Positions 9,087 through 16,770 of a stretch of DNA of 64,000 bases are shown piece after piece. The notes beneath the pieces were generated by a model. That model was not told the origin of the DNA and made no database searches. It worked only from the letters and a program-made list of their open reading frames with translations. Origin of the DNA: Variovorax paradoxus (GTDB lineage: Bacteria; Pseudomonadota; Gammaproteobacteria; Burkholderiales; Burkholderiaceae_C); the NCBI RefSeq assembly GCF_022009635.1, contig NZ_CP091716.1, forward strand, positions 1,131,001 to 1,195,000, written 5' to 3'. Both the position numbers and the translations under genes were made by a program. Numbering within the stretch: position 1 is the first letter of the stretch; each line of letters opens with the position of its first letter.

Positions 9087-10688
9087 ATGCACAAGCCATC
9101 GCCGCCCCGCCCGACCCCGGGCTTCACCGCCACGCTGCTGCGCTGGAGCGCCGCCGCCGCCATCGCCTCGCTGGCCGGGTGCGCCGCGCCGCCGCCGGCC
9201 GCAGACACCGCGGCGCCCGCCGCGCCAGACACCGCCGCCTCGCGCCAGCCGCCGCCGACCGGTGCCAGCGTGGCCGGCCAGGCGCGTACCTTCTCGACCC
9301 AGCTCGCCACCTACACCTCGGTCGGCTTCGACTCGGTGCCGGGCTGGTCGCGCGACGACTTCTCCGAAAGCTGGCCCGCCTTCCTCGGCAGCTGCAAGGT
9401 GCTGACAGGTCGCGGCGCCGAATGGAAGGAGGTGTGCGAGCGCGCGCTCAAGGTCGACGGCAGGAACAACAACGCCATTCGCGGCTTCTTCGAGGGCGAG
9501 TTCTCGGCCTACCAGATCCGCGACGACGACCGCCGCCCCGACGGCGTGGTCACCGGCTACTTCGAGCCCGAGATCGCGGGCAGCCGACAGTACGGCGCGC
9601 CCTTCATCTACCCGGTCTACGGCCAGCCGGAGGACATGCTGTTCGCCGACGCGCGCAAGCTGCCCGCGGGCAACGGCACGGTGGCCGCGCGGGTGGACGG
9701 CCGCAACGTGGTCGTGCAGACCGGCCTGAGCACGCGCGACATGGGCGCGCCGGGCCTCTACGCGCTGGACCTGTCGGGCGTCTCGCGCGACACCATCGAC
9801 CGCCGCGTGCGTCTGCGCATCGAGGGCAAGCAGCTGCTGCCGTACTACACGCGCGAAGAAATAGAGACCAAGGGCGCGCCCAACGCCAAGGTGCTGGCCT
9901 TCGTGAGCAGCGCCACCGCGCTCTACGAGATGCAGATCCAGGGCTCGGGCCGCATCAAGCTGCCCAGCGGCGAGCTGATCCGCGTGGCCTACGCCGAGCA
10001 GAACGGCCAGCCCTTCCGCCCGACGCTGGCGCAGGCCGCCAACGGCAAGCCGCGCAGCCCGGTGAAGGTGCGCGGCTCGTCCATCGAACTGCAGCTGGAC
10101 GACGGCGACGATGACGACGTGGGCGCGGTCGACAGCAGCACCATCCGCACGCGCGGCTTCACGCTCGCGCGGCCGGTCGCCAGCGGCGCGGTGGTGGTGC
10201 CGGGGCGGCGCGCGGCCGGCGCCGTGGCGGGTTCGGGCATCAAGGACCCGAGCTACGTGTTCTTCAAGGAGGCCACCTCTCCGGTCGGCGGGCCGGTGGG
10301 CGCGTTCGGCGTGCCGCTGTCGGCGGGGCGCTCGATCGCTGTCGATCCGCGCAGCACGCCGCTGGGCTATCCGGTGTTCGTTTCCACGCGCACGCCGGGC
10401 AGCGGCGCGCCGATGCAGCGCCTGACCATCGCGCAGGACACCGGCGGCGCCATTCGCGGCGCGGTGCGCGCCGACTACTTCTTCGGCAACGGCCAGCAGG
10501 CCGCGACCAACGCGCGCCGCATGAAGGAGCGCGGCCAGCTGTGGATCCTGCTGCCGCGCGGCCTGGCCGTGGCGCAGGCCGCGACGGGCACGTCTTCTGC
10601 GTCGGCCATCCGCACGCGCGGCGGGCCGGTGGGCGCGAACCTGCCGCAGTGCCTGGTGCCCACCGAAGGCAGCTGCGTGGATGACTGA
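9087..10688 (+). CDS. mltA: Lytic murein transglycosylase A, lipoprotein
   Basis: MltA cleaves the glycan strands of peptidoglycan. Here it probably opens the wall for T6SS assembly, since it sits inside the T6SS operon. The 533 aa product begins with a signal peptide and lipobox (SLAGC, about residue 31), so it is a lipoprotein. The MltA double-psi barrel includes the conserved QGSGRIKL segment near residue 286, and the C-terminal 3D domain contains the SIAVDPRSTPLGYPVF region and a QDTGGAI motif. An acidic, disordered-looking stretch (residues 335-345, DDGDDDD) plus an Ala/Val/Arg-rich segment replaces the usual helical linker before PSYVFF. ATG 9087 is preceded by CAGGAG; an upstream GTG at 9033 lacks a ribosome site. 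Confidence 0.88.
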   Translation: MHKPSPPRPTPGFTATLLRWSAAAAIASLAGCAAPPPAADTAAPAAPDTAASRQPPPTGASVAGQARTFSTQLATYTSVGFDSVPGWSRDDFSESWPAFLGSCKVLTGRGAEWKEVCERALKVDGRNNNAIRGFFEGEFSAYQIRDDDRRPDGVVTGYFEPEIAGSRQYGAPFIYPVYGQPEDMLFADARKLPAGNGTVAARVDGRNVVVQTGLSTRDMGAPGLYALDLSGVSRDTIDRRVRLRIEGKQLLPYYTREEIETKGAPNAKVLAFVSSATALYEMQIQGSGRIKLPSGELIRVAYAEQNGQPFRPTLAQAANGKPRSPVKVRGSSIELQLDDGDDDDVGAVDSSTIRTRGFTLARPVASGAVVVPGRRAAGAVAGSGIKDPSYVFFKEATSPVGGPVGAFGVPLSAGRSIAVDPRSTPLGYPVFVSTRTPGSGAPMQRLTIAQDTGGAIRGAVRADYFFGNGQQAATNARRMKERGQLWILLPRGLAVAQAATGTSSASAIRTRGGPVGANLPQCLVPTEGSCVDD

Positions 10689-10712
10689 CCGGCCGGGCGT
10701 GCCGAACTTTCC

Positions 10713-11462
10713 ATGCAGGAAACCCTGTCGTCTTCAGAGAGCAGTGAACTCGTCCGCCTCTGGCGGCGCCGGCAGACGCTGTGCCCGGACGACATGGGCG
10801 CGATGTACCGCATCGTGGGCGAGGCGCTCGCTGCCTGCAACCCGCCCGAGCTGCAGGTGCTGGGCGATGGCAGGCAGGAGCTGGTGGCGCAGTTCATCTA
10901 CGTCAAGGTGCTGCGGCTCGACGCCGACCCTGGCGATTCGCAAGAGCGCGCGGGCCACAGCGCGCCTTCGACCGCGTTCGCGCTGTGCGCTTACTTCCGC
11001 CGCTACCTGATCGACTGCACGCGCGCCAGCGCCTTTCGCCGCAAGCTCTCCATCGGCGACCAGATCACCGAGGCGCAGCTGGAAGACGAAGTGGGCGCGG
11101 GCGAAGACCTCGAAGGCTGCCTCGCCGAACACGGCCTGAGCGCGCAGGCGGTGCAGGCGGCAGCGCGCGCCTTCATCGCCGGGCTGCCCGAGCCCGAGCG
11201 CATCCTGCTGTGCGAGGGCTTCGGCAAGGAGGCCGACGGCGGGCTCTCGGGCATCGCCTCGCGCCATGCCATCGCCTCGTACCACTACCGCGCGGGCCGG
11301 CTGGGCCTGGTGCACAAGCGCGAGAGCATGACCGCCGACTATGCGAAGACCCGGCTCGGCGGCTGGCTGCAGCAGACGCTGGGCATCGCCATCGAGCCCG
11401 GCAACATGGACGCGATCCTGCAGGTTTTCAAAATCCTCGGTGCTGAAGCGTCTTACGCCTGA
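10713..11462 (+). CDS. Sigma-70-like (ECF-type) protein, divergent
   Basis: No firm family match is recognised. The 249 aa product has two blocks resembling an ECF sigma factor. Residues about 50-110 look like region 2 (helical, LVAQFIYVKVLRL then FRRYLIDCTRA). Residues about 150-200 look like region 4, with a LPEPERILL helix followed by GIASRHAIASYHYRAGRL, as in helix-turn-helix sigma4. The spacing between blocks and the C-terminal extension are unusual. It is followed after 27 nt by a membrane protein and then a caspase-fold protease, an arrangement suggesting a sigma/anti-sigma pair controlling a protease. The call is inference; a purely structural T6SS accessory role is possible. Confidence 0.5.
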   Translation: MQETLSSSESSELVRLWRRRQTLCPDDMGAMYRIVGEALAACNPPELQVLGDGRQELVAQFIYVKVLRLDADPGDSQERAGHSAPSTAFALCAYFRRYLIDCTRASAFRRKLSIGDQITEAQLEDEVGAGEDLEGCLAEHGLSAQAVQAAARAFIAGLPEPERILLCEGFGKEADGGLSGIASRHAIASYHYRAGRLGLVHKRESMTADYAKTRLGGWLQQTLGIAIEPGNMDAILQVFKILGAEASYA

Positions 11463-11489
11463 AGACATAGCCATTCAGGAAAAGACGCC

Positions 11490-12653
11490 ATGCCCACCGA
11501 ACTCTGGCCCCCGCTCAGCGTGATCCGCAACGCGCTCGAAACCGGCTCCGCCGTGCCCGAGGACGGCGCGGACGAAGAGCCCGGCCTCGCGGTCGTGGCC
11601 ATGCCGGGTTCTGCGCCCGCAGGCAAGGCCGAACCCGCGCGCGCGCCCGTTCCTTCCGACCTGCTGCTGCCGCTGGCCGAACTGGCACGCCGCCGCGAGG
11701 CGGTCGCGCTGCGCGCCTTCCCGGCCCGCTGGGCGCCGGGGCGGCTCGTCAGCGTGGTGCACGAGGGCCGGCTGCTCGGCGTGCTGCTCGACCGCTGCAT
11801 CCACGGTGAGCTCTGGCAGGGCTGGATGGCCGCCGGCGAGGCCGACTGGGCTTCTGCATTCGACGTGCTGCTGGAGCCCGAGGACGAGCCTTTCGAGCCG
11901 ATGTTCGGCGTGATCCAGACATGGAACGTGCTCACGCTCGAACCCAGCCCGCAACTGTGCGCGCGCGTGCTCGGCGAGGTGTCGGCCACGCGGCTCGCGG
12001 CGATCCGCGCGGTGCACGACGAGTGGGCCGCGCATGCGTCGCCGGCCATCGCGCCGGAGCCGGGGCGCATCGCATTGCGCAGCGTGGGGGAGGGCGCATT
12101 CCAGGTGCTGTCGGGCACGCCGCTCGGAACGCAGGACCCGCGCGCCGACTACCAGGCGCTGTATCGCAACGCAGGTTTGCAGCTGGGCCGCGCGCTGGCG
12201 CCGCCTGTGAACGAAGCCGCCGCTTCGTCGCCTTCGTCATCGCGTGCGCGGCCGCAGGAGCGGCCCGAAGGCGGCTGGTGGGGCAGCATCCGGCGCTGGG
12301 TCGGCGCCGAAGGCTGGGCGCGGCCGGCCGTCGCGGTGCTGGCGCTGTGCGTGGTGATCCAGTACCTCGGGCTGCCCGGCGCACGCGATGCGGCGGAAGA
12401 CGACGAGGTGCGCTTCCGCGCGGTGCCGACGGAGCCCGCGCCGGCGCGCGCGGACCTGATCGTGCGATGGAAAGAGGGCGTGCGCATGGACGAGGCCGAC
12501 AGGCTGCTGCAGTCGATCTCGGCCGACGTGGTGGGTGGGCCTGGTGGCAATGGTGCGTGGCGGCTGCGCGTGCCGGAGCCGGTGGATGCGCTGGCGGTGC
12601 TGGCGGCGTCGCCGCTGGTGGAGTCGGCCGGGCCGGCGCAAGGTTCGCCATGA
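11490..12653 (+). CDS. Single-pass membrane protein with propeptide-like C-terminal domain (possible anti-sigma)
   Basis: The 387 aa product has a soluble N-terminal region of about 270 residues with no recognised domain, one membrane helix near 276-295 and a periplasmic C-terminal domain of about 65 residues. That domain (ADLIVRWKEGV ... LLQSISADVVGGP ... WRLRVP) resembles the N-terminal propeptide or inhibitor-I9-type fold of subtilisin-like proteases, also seen at the C-terminus of some anti-sigma-like proteins. It lies between the sigma-like gene and the caspase gene and overlaps the latter's start by 4 nt (ATGA). Reading it as a membrane anti-sigma factor with a protease-facing sensor is inference from order and topology. 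No zinc-finger anti-sigma motif is visible. Confidence 0.5.
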   Translation: MPTELWPPLSVIRNALETGSAVPEDGADEEPGLAVVAMPGSAPAGKAEPARAPVPSDLLLPLAELARRREAVALRAFPARWAPGRLVSVVHEGRLLGVLLDRCIHGELWQGWMAAGEADWASAFDVLLEPEDEPFEPMFGVIQTWNVLTLEPSPQLCARVLGEVSATRLAAIRAVHDEWAAHASPAIAPEPGRIALRSVGEGAFQVLSGTPLGTQDPRADYQALYRNAGLQLGRALAPPVNEAAASSPSSSRARPQERPEGGWWGSIRRWVGAEGWARPAVAVLALCVVIQYLGLPGARDAAEDDEVRFRAVPTEPAPARADLIVRWKEGVRMDEADRLLQSISADVVGGPGGNGAWRLRVPEPVDALAVLAASPLVESAGPAQGSP

Positions 12654-14794
12654 CGCGCGGCATGCGTTCGTATTTCTCCCTCCCCCGCTGGGGGAGGGCA
12701 GGGGTGGGGGCAAGCGGCGTATCCAGTGGGCGCTCCGCCCGCCCCCATCCCAACCTTCCCCCAAAGGGGGAAGGAGCAAGGCAACTCCGCCTCCTGCAGG
12801 CATTGCTCGTGCTCTGGTTGCTCGCCTGCGGCAGCCTCGCCTTCGCCACGCAGCGCGCCTTGCTCGTCGGCGTCTCCGAACTCGTCAACCAGCCGCAGGC
12901 CCTGTGGCTGCAGGCGCCGCGCAACGACGTGACACTCATGCGCGACGCGCTGCTCAAACAGGGCTTCGGCGCGGCCGACATCACCGTGCTGGCGGACGGC
13001 GTGAGCGGCGCCGCGCTGCCAGAGGCGCAGGCCATCCACGATGCCCTCGCGCGGCTGCTCGCGCAGTCCAGAAGCGGCGACTTCGTGCTGCTGTATTTCT
13101 CCGGCCACGGCACCCGCCTGCGCGACGTCGCCAAGCGCTACCAGGAGCCCGACGGCCTCTCCGAGAACTTCCTCGCGCGCGACGTGCGCGGTGCGCTCGG
13201 CAGCGACAACGTGCTCGCCGGCGACTTGCGCGACGCCGACTTCGACGACTGGATCCAGGCCTTCCTCGCGAAGAACGTCTTCATCGCCTCGGTGTTCGAC
13301 ACCTGTTCGGCCAACTCGATGACGCGCGGCGTCGCCGACGCACCGCCCACCGCCGAAGGCCCGGCCGACGACGAGGTGCGCTGGCGCGGCCTGCGCGCCA
13401 CGCAGCTCGCGGGGGGCGGTGCGCCCGCGCGTTCCGGCATGGCCGCGCCTCCCGCGGCGGAGGCGGTGCCGCGCGCCCGCTATGTCGCCTTCTTCGCGTC
13501 GGAGAGCCACCAGATCACGCCCGAGCTGCGCCTGCCCCGCAAGACGCGCAATGCGCGGCCGCAGGGCCTGCTGACCTGGGCCGTGGTGGAGGCGCTGTCG
13601 CGCAAGCCCGCCACCTGGCGCGAGCTGTTCGACGGGGTACTCGCGCTCTATCCGCCGGTCATCGACGAACTCGCGCAGCGCTTTCCCACGCGCGAGCTGC
13701 CGTCGCCGGTGGCCGAAGGCAACCTCGATGCGCCGCTGTTCGCCAACAGCGGCGCGCCGGCTTCCACGCGGCCCGTGTGGCGCGCGCAGCGCACCGGTGA
13801 CAGCCTGGCCGTGAAGGCCGGCCTGCTCGACGGCCTGGCCGCGCGGCAGGAGGTGCGTGTGCTCGCGACGCTGGAAGACGGCACCGTGCGCGCCGCGCCC
13901 GCCGCGCTCGCGCAGGCCGGCTCCGGCAGTGCGGGGCTGGCCGTGCCAGCGGCATTGAAGGATGTGTCGGCCGCAGCTTTCTGGAGCGTCACGCCGATGG
14001 GCGAGCCGTCCGAGATTGCCTTGCGCGTGCGCGCCGACAGGCCCTTGCCCGCTGGCCTGAGCCTGGACTACCCCGCCGCCATCCGCGCGGCCGACGAGGC
14101 ATCGCCCGCCGACGTGCGCTGGACCGACCTCGGCCCCGCGGGCCAGCGCCTCGAATTGCTGGCGCCGCTGTTCGGTGCCACGCTCTCCACCGTGGTGCTG
14201 CCCGACACCGACGCGTTGCGCCGCCGGCTGCAGGCGCTGGCTCAGCTCAAGTGGCTCGGGCAACTGCAGGGCTATGGCAAGGATGGCCGGCTCGACGGCT
14301 TCGATGCCGTGCTCGAAGTCTGGAGCGGCGATCGGCTGCTGCGCAGCGTGCCGCTCGCGCAGTCGTCCGGCGCCATGCCCGCGCTGCGCCCCGGCGAACG
14401 CCTGCGCCTGAACGTGCGCAACACCAGCGGCCGTTCGCTCGATCTCGTCGTTGCCGGCATCGACGGCGGCGGCAACCTGCAGCCGGTCTATCCCGACAAC
14501 GCCGGCGAGACCAACCGCTTCAAGCGCGGCACGCCGGAGCAGCCCTCGGCGCGCCGCTTCGACCTGCCCTGGCTCGACGTGCCCGGCGACGCGCGCCTGC
14601 TCGTCATGGCCGTGCCCGCCGCGCCCTACAGCGCGCCGCGCCTGTTCGGCGCGGGCTTCGCGCAGGCCGAGGTGTCGGAAGTGCGCGTGCGCGGCGGCCA
14701 GCCGCCCGCGGGCAGCGCCGAACGCGAGCGCCAGGTGTTCGCGGCCCTGCTGCGAAGGAGCGGCGGCGCGCCCGACAACGCAGCCCGGCCATGA
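12650..14794 (+). CDS. Caspase-fold (C14-type) protease with DUF4384-like domain, exported
   Basis: The 714 aa product contains a caspase-like domain at about residues 70-320. The catalytic pair is visible: His153 in YFSGHGTR and Cys219 in FDTCSAN. A C-terminal domain at about 580-690 resembles DUF4384 (LRPGERLRLNVRN ... DGGGNLQPVYP). A hydrophobic signal segment lies at about residues 50-66, ending ACGSLAFA, so the protease domain is probably periplasmic. ATG 12650 overlaps the previous stop, but codons 10-42 are a translated palindromic repeat (12,678-12,774). An alternative start is TTG 12803, with AAGGAG in the repeat acting as ribosome site. Substrates are unknown. Its neighbours suggest a regulated protease within the T6SS operon. 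Confidence 0.75.
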   Translation: MTRGMRSYFSLPRWGRAGVGASGVSSGRSARPHPNLPPKGEGARQLRLLQALLVLWLLACGSLAFATQRALLVGVSELVNQPQALWLQAPRNDVTLMRDALLKQGFGAADITVLADGVSGAALPEAQAIHDALARLLAQSRSGDFVLLYFSGHGTRLRDVAKRYQEPDGLSENFLARDVRGALGSDNVLAGDLRDADFDDWIQAFLAKNVFIASVFDTCSANSMTRGVADAPPTAEGPADDEVRWRGLRATQLAGGGAPARSGMAAPPAAEAVPRARYVAFFASESHQITPELRLPRKTRNARPQGLLTWAVVEALSRKPATWRELFDGVLALYPPVIDELAQRFPTRELPSPVAEGNLDAPLFANSGAPASTRPVWRAQRTGDSLAVKAGLLDGLAARQEVRVLATLEDGTVRAAPAALAQAGSGSAGLAVPAALKDVSAAAFWSVTPMGEPSEIALRVRADRPLPAGLSLDYPAAIRAADEASPADVRWTDLGPAGQRLELLAPLFGATLSTVVLPDTDALRRRLQALAQLKWLGQLQGYGKDGRLDGFDAVLEVWSGDRLLRSVPLAQSSGAMPALRPGERLRLNVRNTSGRSLDLVVAGIDGGGNLQPVYPDNAGETNRFKRGTPEQPSARRFDLPWLDVPGDARLLVMAVPAAPYSAPRLFGAGFAQAEVSEVRVRGGQPPAGSAERERQVFAALLRRSGGAPDNAARP
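12678..12774. repeat. REP/BIME-like palindromic repeat inside the caspase gene
   Basis: Two strong hairpins flank a longer imperfect stem. CCCTCCCCC / GGGGGAGGG with loop GCT spans 12,678-12,698, and CCTTCCCCC / GGGGGAAGG with loop AAA spans 12,754-12,774. Between them GGGGTGGGGGC (12,701-12,711) pairs with GCCCCCATCCC (12,741-12,751) with one mismatch. The element keeps the reading frame open and codes the stretch between the annotated ATG and the signal peptide. A half-copy of the same family lies in clpV at 21,323-21,356. Confidence 0.85.
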
Positions 14795-14843
14795 CGCCCA
14801 TGACGCCGGTTCGGATTTTTCAAAGCAAGCACCCGGAGGTGAC

Positions 14844-15401
14844 ATGGCATTGGTAGAAGACGGCTCCTGGAGCCCTGAAGACGCCCGGCGGTTCTACGAA
14901 CTGATCGGCACCGGCTCGGCCGACACCGACCTGGTCATGATGATCGAGAACAAGGGCGCGCCGGTCGAAGGCGAACTCGAGCGCTCCTTCGACGACGGCA
15001 AGGCGCGCCTGAGCATCGGCGGCTACTACTGGTCGGTGCAGGTGCCCGAGTCCTCGGCGCAGAACCAGGTGGTGCCCAACAACCTGATCGTCGCGCGCCG
15101 CAGCGACGCGGCCACCGCCACCATCGCCAGCCTGCTGCGCGCGCAGGAGAAGGACCTGAAGGTCGTCATCAGCGTCTTCAAGGCCGGCGGCGACCAGCGC
15201 TCGACCGAGGCGCAGGCCACCTTCGAGCTGGCGCTGGAGAACGCGCGCATCTGCCGGCTGGTGCTCAACTCCGGCGGGCAATGGGGCGTGCCCTCGGAGC
15301 TGATCTCCATCAGCTACCGCACGGCCAAGGTCAAGACAGCGCCGCAGAAGTCCACCGGCGCGCGCGGCGCGGTGCGCGAATGCCAGTTCACGCGCGCCTG
15401 A
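14844..15401 (+). CDS. Divergent Hcp-like T6SS tube protein
   Basis: Hcp hexamers stack into the inner tube that is propelled out of the cell. This 185 aa product is not a standard Hcp but follows the fold order: an N-terminal strand pair around VMMIENKGAPVEGE, a YYWSVQVPE strand, a LKVVISVFKAGG segment aligned with the Hcp beta-strand before the extended loop, a LALENARICRLVL strand, and a final ISISYRTAKVKT strand as in Hcp proteins. The assignment is by eye. It sits directly before tagJ and tssE, with GGAGGT 5 nt before ATG 14844. The canonical Hcp is at 41,801-42,274, so this may be a specialised tube or capping subunit. Confidence 0.5.
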   Translation: MALVEDGSWSPEDARRFYELIGTGSADTDLVMMIENKGAPVEGELERSFDDGKARLSIGGYYWSVQVPESSAQNQVVPNNLIVARRSDAATATIASLLRAQEKDLKVVISVFKAGGDQRSTEAQATFELALENARICRLVLNSGGQWGVPSELISISYRTAKVKTAPQKSTGARGAVRECQFTRA

Positions 15402-15429
15402 GCGCAACAGCCACACAGGAGCCGTACTC

Positions 15430-16254
15430 ATGACGACGACCGCCGCCGAATTTCTCAAGGCCGCCGACCCCGCCGCCGCCCTCAAGGCCTTGAGCGACGA
15501 TGTGCGCGCCAAGCCTTCCGACAGCAGGCACCGCGTGTTCATGGCCCAGCTGCTGTGCGTGCTGGGCCAGTGGGAGCGCGCGCTGAACCAGCTCACCGTG
15601 GCCGCCGAACTCGATGCGCTGGCCGTGCCCATGAAGCAGATGTACGGCGACGCGGTGCGCTGCGAGGGCCTGCGCGCGGACGTGTTCGCGGGCAAGCGCA
15701 CGCCGATGATCTTCGGCCAGCCCGACGAATGGCTGGCGCTGCTCATCGAGTCGCTGCTGCGGCAGGGCCGCGGCGAGAGCGAGCTGGCCGAAGACCTGCG
15801 CCAGCGCGCCTTCGATGGCGCGCCCGCCATCGGCGGCACCATCGACGGCACACCCTTCGAATGGCTGGCCGACGCCGACATGCGCCTGGGCCCGGTGCTC
15901 GAGGCCTTCGTCAACGGCAAGTACTACTGGGTTCCGTATGCGCGGCTCGCGCACATCAAGATCGATCCGCCCGAAGACCTGCGCGACTGCGTGTGGATGC
16001 CCGCGCACCTGCAGTTCGAGAACGGCGGCGAAACGCTCGCGCTGATTCCCACGCGCTACGAAGGCACCGAGCAGACCGGCGACGGCGAGCTGCTTCTCGC
16101 GCGCAAGACCGAATGGCGCGAGCTGCGGCCCGAGGTGTGGGCCGGGCATGGCCAGCGCGTGCTGAGCAGCAGCGACGGCAGCGAGCATGCGCTGATGGAC
16201 GTGCGCGAGATCCTCTTCGCGCCCGTTGCCGAGCCGGGCGAAGCCGATGGCTGA
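15430..16254 (+). CDS. tagJ: T6SS accessory protein TagJ (ImpE/SciE family)
   Basis: TagJ binds the sheath protein TssB in several systems and helps ClpV recycle the contracted sheath. The 274 aa product shows the ImpE layout: N-terminal TPR-like helices (about 1-130, with LLCVLGQWERALNQL) and a C-terminal beta domain (ANSWERLESS of a catalytic motif), including KYYWVPYARLAHI and WMPAHLQF typical of the family. It has a ribosome site CAGGAG before ATG 15430 and overlaps tssE by 8 nt. Its presence places this cluster among TagJ-containing T6SS subtypes. Confidence 0.88.
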   Translation: MTTTAAEFLKAADPAAALKALSDDVRAKPSDSRHRVFMAQLLCVLGQWERALNQLTVAAELDALAVPMKQMYGDAVRCEGLRADVFAGKRTPMIFGQPDEWLALLIESLLRQGRGESELAEDLRQRAFDGAPAIGGTIDGTPFEWLADADMRLGPVLEAFVNGKYYWVPYARLAHIKIDPPEDLRDCVWMPAHLQFENGGETLALIPTRYEGTEQTGDGELLLARKTEWRELRPEVWAGHGQRVLSSSDGSEHALMDVREILFAPVAEPGEADG

Positions 16255-16762
16255 ACTCACCGCGCAGGAGCGGTTGCAGCCCTCGCTGCTCGACCGGCTC
16301 ATCGACCATGCACCCGACGAGAAGCGCGAGAGCGACGAGAAGCGCACCCTCACCAAGCAGGCGCTGCGCCAGGCCGTGCTGCGCGACCTGGGCTGGCTCT
16401 TCAATGCCACCGGCCACGGCCTCGCGATGGACGACAAGCAGTACCCGAACGTCGCGCGCTCGGTCATCAACTACGGATTGCCTATGCTGTCTGGCCAGTT
16501 CACCTCGTCGGTGCAGCGTGTCAGCATGGAACAGGCTTTGAAGAACGCAATCCTGCAGTTCGAGCCGCGCATTCTGTCCCGCACCCTCGAAGTAGAACTC
16601 GTCATGGAAGGACCCGCACTGGACTCCCACAACAGCATCGGCCTGCAGATCCGCGGCATGCTGTGGGCGCAGCCGGTGCCGCTCGAGTTCCTGATGCGAA
16701 GCCGCGTAGACCTCGAAGAGGGCCGCATCGAGATCGTGGACATGGCGCAAAACCCAAGGTAA
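16247..16762 (+). CDS. tssE: T6SS baseplate wedge protein TssE (gp25-like)
   Basis: TssE is the homologue of phage T4 gp25 and starts sheath polymerisation at the baseplate. The 171 aa product has the expected N-terminal SLLDRL segment, a DLGWLFNATGH region, and the EPRILSRTLEVEL block of the gp25 fold. It starts at ATG 16247 inside the end of tagJ; an in-frame upstream ATG at 16226 would add seven residues. It is followed by tssF after 8 nt, giving the usual tssE-tssF-tssG order. Confidence 0.92.
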   Translation: MAELTAQERLQPSLLDRLIDHAPDEKRESDEKRTLTKQALRQAVLRDLGWLFNATGHGLAMDDKQYPNVARSVINYGLPMLSGQFTSSVQRVSMEQALKNAILQFEPRILSRTLEVELVMEGPALDSHNSIGLQIRGMLWAQPVPLEFLMRSRVDLEEGRIEIVDMAQNPR

Positions 16763-16770
16763 GTCCGCCC

